This document shows positions 23,474-27,872 of a stretch of DNA of 27,872 nucleotides, in pieces. The notes under the pieces were generated by a model. That model did not search any database. It was not told the DNA's origin and was given only the letters and a program-made list of their open reading frames with translations. Source of the stretch: DAOPYE01 sp035352715 (lineage in GTDB: Bacteria > Acidobacteriota > Holophagae > Holophagales > Holophagaceae); the NCBI GenBank assembly GCA_035352715.1, contig DAOPYE010000028.1, positions 1 to 27,872 of the forward strand, read 5' to 3'. The position numbers and the translations under genes were made by a program. Numbering within the stretch: position 1 is the stretch's first letter; the number at the start of each line of letters is the position of its first letter.

Positions 23474-23884
23474 TCAAAGGTCCCGCTGGTAGAGCGCGGC
23501 GTCCTCGCCATCGCGATAGTATGCCTTGCGGATGCCCTGGAATCGCCAGCCCGCGCTTTCGTAAAGGGTGCGGGCGGCGACGTTGGAGACCCGGACTTCC
23601 AGGTGCAGTTCCGTGATGCCGTGGGAGGCCAGCTTGGTCTCGGAATCGGACAGCAACTGTCGCGCATGGCCTTGCCGTCGCGCCTCGGACGATACAGCCA
23701 ATCGAAGCAATTCCGCTTCGTTCACCACCGGGATCAGGCGCCAGCGGACGAAGGCACATTCAGAGAGGACGCCAAGATACTCCCCTTCATCCAAGGGTCC
23801 CCAGGTGGAGCCCAGAGCGGCTTGATCCAGGGCTTCTGCCCAGGAAGGCAACTCGGTCCCGGGACCCAGCCATCGCACCTGCAT
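23474..23884 (-). CDS. rimI: Ribosomal protein S18 alanine N-acetyltransferase-like GNAT
   Basis: A 136-aa GNAT acetyltransferase. The acetyl-CoA-binding motif A is LLRLAVSSEARRQGHARQLL (strand plus R-R-Q-G-H-A). It is followed by ELHLEVRVSNVAARTLYESA and GWRFQGIRKAYYRDGEDAAL, the wording typical of RimI. The start ATG at 23884 overlaps the tsaB stop (TGATG), so the pair is translationally coupled; an in-frame TTG at 23887 is less likely. tsaB-rimI adjacency is common in bacteria and supports the assignment. The true substrate may extend beyond S18. Confidence 0.9.
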   Translation of the reverse strand: MQVRWLGPGTELPSWAEALDQAALGSTWGPLDEGEYLGVLSECAFVRWRLIPVVNEAELLRLAVSSEARRQGHARQLLSDSETKLASHGITELHLEVRVSNVAARTLYESAGWRFQGIRKAYYRDGEDAALYQRDL

Positions 23885-24585
23885 CAACGGGCGTGTCCTT
23901 GGCGGAGGGCGTCAGACAGATGGCGGGAAGCCTCGGGGAAGTTCACCTCGGCGTCGGTCTCGCGCAGGTAGAACGGCACAAGTGGGGATTCGGGAGGGGC
24001 GGAGGTGCGCTTGCGGCACAGGGCGACCAGGCCCAAGAGCATGGCGTTGCCTTCATCGTCCAGTGCGATGCGATTGGGCTGGTCGATCTTGTCGGCGAAC
24101 TCGCCGGGCGCCCACCAGGGCTGGCCCAGGAGGAGGGCCGAGAGATCCTTCATGGGGTGCTTGCATGCAGGGGCCGATGGCGAATTGTTCTCGCCCCAGG
24201 GTTGGGCAAAGACATCGCCCCGCTGGCCGTCCAGCAGAACCCAGAATAAGCCCTTCACGCCGGTCTCGCGCAGTGCATGAGCCCGCAGCTCAAAGGCGGA
24301 GAACCCCCAGGTTGGAACTCCCGTCAAGGCCAAGCCCTCGGCGGTGGCGACGCCGATGCGCAGGCTGGTGAAGCCGCCGGGCCCGACGCACGCAACGGCT
24401 CCCGTCAGATCCTTGGGGCTGGCGCCCGCTTCGGCCATCAGTGCGTCCAACGAGGGCAGAAGCGCTGTGCTGTGGCTGCGCCCGACGCCCACCTCGACGC
24501 GCCGCGCCCAGGTTCGCCCGCCCGTCGGCGCTTCAATCAGGGCGAGGTGCAGGAAGGTGGTGGTGGTATCAAGGCCGAGGATCAT
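23884..24585 (-). CDS. tsaB: tRNA threonylcarbamoyladenosine biosynthesis protein TsaB
   Basis: A 233-aa ASKHA-fold protein that scaffolds TsaD/TsaE in making t6A37 on ANN-decoding tRNAs. It begins MILGLDTTTTFLHLALIE (phosphate-1-like strand). It has GRSHSTALLPSLDALM (the HS..LLP motif) and CVGPGGFTSLRIGVATAEGL, the most diagnostic TsaB block. Like other TsaB proteins it lacks the HxxxH metal site of TsaD. ATG 24585 fits homologues; the frame stays open for 84 codons upstream without homology. It overlaps rimI by one base, and a large palindrome separates it from rpmB. Confidence 0.93.
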   Translation of the reverse strand: MILGLDTTTTFLHLALIEAPTGGRTWARRVEVGVGRSHSTALLPSLDALMAEAGASPKDLTGAVACVGPGGFTSLRIGVATAEGLALTGVPTWGFSAFELRAHALRETGVKGLFWVLLDGQRGDVFAQPWGENNSPSAPACKHPMKDLSALLLGQPWWAPGEFADKIDQPNRIALDDEGNAMLLGLVALCRKRTSAPPESPLVPFYLRETDAEVNFPEASRHLSDALRQGHAR

Positions 24586-24598
24586 GCGTCCATTCCAA

Positions 24599-24632
24599 CA
24601 CGACAAGACGGCCCGCGGGCCGTCTTGTCGTG
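24599..24632. terminator. Perfect 34-bp palindrome between rpmB and tsaB
   Basis: The 34 bases are a fully self-complementary palindrome (17 bp per arm, centred on CCGCGG at about 24613-24618). It lies after the rpmB stop and ends 13 nt before the tsaB start. A stable stem is certain; an rpmB terminator is the simplest role, but on the minus strand it is followed by TTGG rather than a U-run. It could instead be a dyad-symmetric operator or attenuator. Confidence 0.65.
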
Positions 24633-24665
24633 AAAATACAATGGTTGAGCGAAACGCTCTTGTGA

Positions 24666-24857
24666 CTAGACGTTCTTGACGACCTTGCCAGCCTGCAGGC
24701 AGGACGTGCAGACGCGGATGCGGCGGGGCGTGCCGTTCAGCAGGGCACGAACGTTCTGGAGATTGGGATTCCAGCGGCGGTTCGTAATGTTGTGGGCATG
24801 GGAGACGTTGTGCCCGAACTGGGGCTTTTTTCCGCAAATTTCACACTGACGGGACAT
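24666..24857 (-). CDS. rpmB: Large ribosomal subunit protein bL28, zinc-type
   Basis: A 63-aa ribosomal protein. MSRQCEICGKKPQFGHNVSH begins the canonical L28 sequence, with NVRALLNGTPRRIRVCTSC later. Two CxxC pairs (Cys5-Cys8 and the CTSC near residue 52) mark the zinc-binding form. ATG 24857 has GAGGTTGCC upstream; the frame remains open upstream but is not homologous. It is transcribed divergently from dprA across 139 bp. Confidence 0.96.
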   Translation of the reverse strand: MSRQCEICGKKPQFGHNVSHAHNITNRRWNPNLQNVRALLNGTPRRIRVCTSCLQAGKVVKNV

Positions 24858-24996
24858 GGCAACCTCACGTTTCGATGTACGGCACTTCCAAAGAAAAATT
24901 AGTCTACCAGGGGGATGGCCGAAGACAAGGACAAAAGTCGCAGAAGCCGCTTGCACTCCCGTTTGCTTTTATCTCAAGGTGGGGCTGACATTCACC

Positions 24997-25842
24997 ATGG
25001 ATAAGCATTTATGGGCCTTGGCCTTCACGCTGCTGCCCTGGCCCGAGCGCCAGAAGGCGGAGCTTTGGAACGCCCTGGAGGCCGGCGCTCAACCCGCCTT
25101 GGGATGGGATGTGCAGCTGGAAATGGAGGCCCTGGCGAAGCGCCTGCCGCAGTTGCGACGGGATGCCGAAGCGCGTGGGGCGCGGCTGCTGCTGCCGGGG
25201 AACGAGGGCGTGGACCCGCTGCTGGCGCCGCTACCCTACCCGGTGGCGCTGTGGGTGCGGGGAACGCTGCCGCCTCTTGGCGCTTCCGTGGCCATCGTGG
25301 GCAGCCGTCGTGCCAGTGCCATTGGGCTGGAGCGGGCGCGGGTTTGGTCCCGTGAATTGACGCAGGCGGGCGTGGCCGTGGTTTCGGGGCTCGCTCGCGG
25401 GATTGATGGCGCGGCCCATCGGGGCGCCTTGGAGGTGGGGCCGACCTGGGGCGTGATGGGTTCTGGGCTGGACCGCCCCTATCCCCCCGAACACGCTCCC
25501 CTCATGGCGCGCATGGTTGATGCGGGTGGGGGCGTGATCACGCCGTTTCCTCCAGAGGCACCGCCGCTGCGCTGGCACTTCCCCCGGCGCAATCTGCTGC
25601 TGGCGGCCTGGACCTCGGGCGTGCTGGTGATGGAATCCCGGTTGAGATCCGGCTCCCTGGTGACCGCGCGCCTGGCGCTGGAGCTTGGGAAAGAATTATG
25701 GGTCTGTCCAGGGGCACCCGAAGATCCCGGCGCGGAAGGGCCCAATGAGCTGCTGCGCCAATGCGCTGCGAGGCCTTGCCGCTCCCCCCAGGATCTACTG
25801 GAAGACCTGCTTTCGGATCAGATCTTGCCTATCAGTACTTGA
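24997..25842 (+). CDS. dprA: DNA-processing protein DprA
   Basis: Binds incoming single-stranded DNA and loads RecA during natural transformation. This copy is 281 aa, at the short end of the family. An N-terminal region (1-90) leads to the Rossmann-like core with VAIVGSRRAS (98-107), VSGLARGIDGAAHRGAL (129-145), GVMGSGLDRPYPP, FPRRNLLLAAWTSGVLVMES and SGSLVTARLALELGKELWVCPG. The C-terminal winged-helix (DML1-like) domain found in many DprA proteins appears absent or very reduced. I chose ATG 24997; AAGGTGGGG is upstream but rather far. topA begins 46 bp downstream, an arrangement seen in many bacteria. Confidence 0.94.
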   Translation: MDKHLWALAFTLLPWPERQKAELWNALEAGAQPALGWDVQLEMEALAKRLPQLRRDAEARGARLLLPGNEGVDPLLAPLPYPVALWVRGTLPPLGASVAIVGSRRASAIGLERARVWSRELTQAGVAVVSGLARGIDGAAHRGALEVGPTWGVMGSGLDRPYPPEHAPLMARMVDAGGGVITPFPPEAPPLRWHFPRRNLLLAAWTSGVLVMESRLRSGSLVTARLALELGKELWVCPGAPEDPGAEGPNELLRQCAARPCRSPQDLLEDLLSDQILPIST

Positions 25843-25888
25843 CAGGGGGCTACCGCTCGGTCGCATTATCCCAATTCGGGGGTTCACC

Positions 25889-27872
25889 TTGTCCCAGACG
25901 AAGAAGACATCCACAAAGAGCAAGGACTCGTCCGCCCAAGCGTCGGCTGGGGTGGGTTCTGGCAAGGCCCTGGTGATCGTCGAGAGCCCCTCGAAGGCCA
26001 AGACCATCACGAAATATCTGGGCAAGGGCTTCAAGGTGATGGCCTCTGTCGGTCATATCCGGGATCTCCCAACGAAGGACGCGGTGGATATCGGCGGCAA
26101 GAAAACGCCCGTGATCGACGTGGAGAACGGATTCAAGGAGGTCTACGAGATCCCCGTCCCCAAGCAGAAAGTGGTGGCGGGCCTCAAGGCGGCGGCGAAG
26201 GAAGCGGATGAACTGTTCCTCGCAACTGACCCTGACCGCGAGGGCGAGGCCATCTCCTGGCATCTGCTGGAGGCCATCAAGCCGCCCAAATCCATGCCCG
26301 TCAAGCGCGTGCGCTTCAACGAGATCACGCCCGCAGGCATCCAGAAGGCCATGGCCAATCCCACCGAGATCAATCGCGATCTGGTGGACGCCCAGCGGGC
26401 GCGGCGCGTGGTGGATCGCCTGGTGGGTTACAAGGTCAGCCAGGTGCTGTGGGACAAGGTGCGCCGCGGCCTTTCCGCCGGGCGCGTGCAGAGCGTGGCT
26501 GTGCGGCTCATCGTGGACCGCGAGCGGGAGATCCAGGCGTTCAACCCCGTCGAATACTGGGTGCTGAAGGGCCGCTTCGCCGCCAAGCTGCCGCCTCAGT
26601 TCTGGATGAAGCTGACCAAGCTCAACGGCCAGACGCTTCAGCTTGGCAACAAGGAAACCAAACGCCGGGTGGAGAACGAGAAGCAGGCTCATAGCCTGCG
26701 GGACCAGATCCTGAAGGCGGCTTGGAAAGTCACCAAGCTGGAGACGAAGGAAAAGAAACGCAACCCTGGTGCACCCTTCACCACGGCCAAGCTGCAGCAG
26801 GAATCGGCGCAAAAGCTGAAGATGAGCGTCAGCCGAACCATGTCCAACGCCCAGCGCCTCTATGAAGGTGCGGATTTCGGCGAGGGGCCCGTCGGTCTCA
26901 TCACCTATATGAGAACGGATTCCCCGCGCCTAGCGCCCGAAGCGGTGGAGGCCATCCGCGAGTTTGCCGCGAAGAAATACGGCAAGGACTACATCCCCGC
27001 CAAGCCCCGCGTCTATTCCGGCAAGGCCAGCGCGCAGGATGCCCACGAGGCCATCCGCCCCACGGATATCAATCGCACACCCGAAAGCCTGCAGGGCCAC
27101 CTGGAACCGGATCAGTTCCGACTCTATGCGTTGATCTGGCGGCGTGCCGTGGCATCCCAGATGGAGGCCGCGCGTTTTGACGACACGCTGGTTGAGGCCG
27201 AAAGCTCGCTGGAGAATGGCGAGATCGCCGCGTTCGAGGCGACGGGCGAAGTCGAAAAATTCCCCGGCTGGCTTGCGGCCTATCGCGCCGACAAGGCGGA
27301 GAGTGCTGCGGAACTGTCGGAAGGGGATGAGGAGGATGAAAACGAGAAGGTCGGCCTACCGGATCTGAAGCCCGGGGAAGCCCTGAAGCTGGAGAAGCTG
27401 GAGACGGACCAGCAGTTCACCAAGCCACCCGCGCGCTTCAACGAAGCCACGCTGGTGAAGGAACTCGAAGAGGACGGCATTGGACGTCCTTCCACCTACG
27501 CGTCCATCATTTCCACCATCCAGAACCGCGATTACGTGAAAAAGCACGATGGGCGTTTCAAGCCCACGGAGCTGGGCATGGTGGTCACAGATCTGCTGGT
27601 GCAGGGTTTTGCCAAGCTCATGGATCCCGCCTACACCTCCCGCATGGAGGACGAACTGGATCGCGTGGAGGCGGGCGAACTCACCTTCCTGAAAGCCACG
27701 AAGGACTTCTACGGCCCCTTCGAAAAACTGCTGAAGAGCGCCGGCGATTCCATGGAAAACCTGAAGGCGGGCATCCCTTCCGACAAGGCGTGCAAGAAGT
27801 GTGGCGCGCCCATGCTCAAGCGCATCGGGAAGAACGGGCTATTTCTGGGATGTTCGAAATACCCTGACTGCG
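25889..27872 (+). CDS. topA: DNA topoisomerase I, type IA (3' end outside window)
   Basis: Relaxes negative supercoils; 661 residues are visible and the frame runs off the end. The TOPRIM domain has ALVIVESPSKAKTI (27-40) and ATDPDREGEAISWHLLEA. The toroid has SAGRVQSVAVRLIVDRE. The active-site Tyr340 is in GLITYMRTDSPRL. QDAHEAIRPTDI and EDGIGRPSTYASII are also typical. The last residues start a zinc ribbon (CKKCGAPMLKRIGKNGLFLG), so at least one Topo_C_ZnRpt is present. I chose TTG 25889, with GGGGG upstream; it gives a Ser/Lys/Thr-rich leader of about 26 residues. No ATG exists between the dprA stop and the TOPRIM motif, but a GTG further in (about 25952) cannot be excluded. An acidic insertion (SEGDEEDENE) lies near 470-480. 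Confidence 0.95.
   Translation, partial: MSQTKKTSTKSKDSSAQASAGVGSGKALVIVESPSKAKTITKYLGKGFKVMASVGHIRDLPTKDAVDIGGKKTPVIDVENGFKEVYEIPVPKQKVVAGLKAAAKEADELFLATDPDREGEAISWHLLEAIKPPKSMPVKRVRFNEITPAGIQKAMANPTEINRDLVDAQRARRVVDRLVGYKVSQVLWDKVRRGLSAGRVQSVAVRLIVDREREIQAFNPVEYWVLKGRFAAKLPPQFWMKLTKLNGQTLQLGNKETKRRVENEKQAHSLRDQILKAAWKVTKLETKEKKRNPGAPFTTAKLQQESAQKLKMSVSRTMSNAQRLYEGADFGEGPVGLITYMRTDSPRLAPEAVEAIREFAAKKYGKDYIPAKPRVYSGKASAQDAHEAIRPTDINRTPESLQGHLEPDQFRLYALIWRRAVASQMEAARFDDTLVEAESSLENGEIAAFEATGEVEKFPGWLAAYRADKAESAAELSEGDEEDENEKVGLPDLKPGEALKLEKLETDQQFTKPPARFNEATLVKELEEDGIGRPSTYASIISTIQNRDYVKKHDGRFKPTELGMVVTDLLVQGFAKLMDPAYTSRMEDELDRVEAGELTFLKATKDFYGPFEKLLKSAGDSMENLKAGIPSDKACKKCGAPMLKRIGKNGLFLGCSKYPDC

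Overview
The window is high-GC, densely coded DNA. I infer a member of the Acidobacteriota, probably the Holophagae (Geothrix/Holophaga-like). This rests on overall impression: a zinc-ribbon FYDLN-acid protein, many secreted glycoside hydrolases, putative-Ig lipoproteins and PP2C partner-switching modules. No rRNA or marker tree was available, so it is not proven.

Region 1 (1-8.6 kb) is housekeeping and signalling. It holds the 3' part of a methyl-accepting chemotaxis protein, which converges across a strong hairpin on trigger factor. Upstream of trigger factor on the same strand are tRNA-Arg(UCG) and tRNA-Leu(UAG), an adenosine deaminase-like enzyme coupled to a FYDLN-type zinc-ribbon protein, and a GAF-like protein of unknown function. 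Diverging from these is a compact phospho-signalling operon: STAS anti-anti-sigma factor, RsbW-like HATPase and GAF-PP2C (SpoIIE) phosphatase, followed by the membrane protease HtpX.

Region 2 (8.7-15.6 kb) is a secreted carbohydrate block on the minus strand. It holds a GH51 alpha-L-arabinofuranosidase, a GH27 enzyme (alpha-galactosidase or beta-L-arabinopyranosidase), and a very large multi-Ig, beta-propeller-like lipoprotein gene. One in-frame TGA cuts the lipoprotein gene in two. A GH8 exo-oligoxylanase further on (20.2-21.7 kb) fits the same arabinoxylan theme.

Region 3 (15.9-18.9 kb) holds gltX, then tRNA-Asn with a clear promoter and terminator, then a lone gene of unrecognised function with visibly lower GC. 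A 13-nt inverted copy of the tRNA T-arm lies between the tRNA and that gene, so this is a candidate small insertion site.

Region 4 (18.9-23.3 kb) is the least explained part. Two paralogous peptidase-U32-like, cysteine-bearing proteins flank the GH8 gene, and the 5' end of a third paralog (41 codons plus a conserved leader) survives as a truncated fragment just upstream of the second.

Region 5 (23.5-27.9 kb) is housekeeping again: rimI overlapping tsaB, a perfect 34-bp palindrome, rpmB, then divergent dprA and topA, the last running off the window. I saw no CRISPR array, insertion sequence, rRNA or replication origin.
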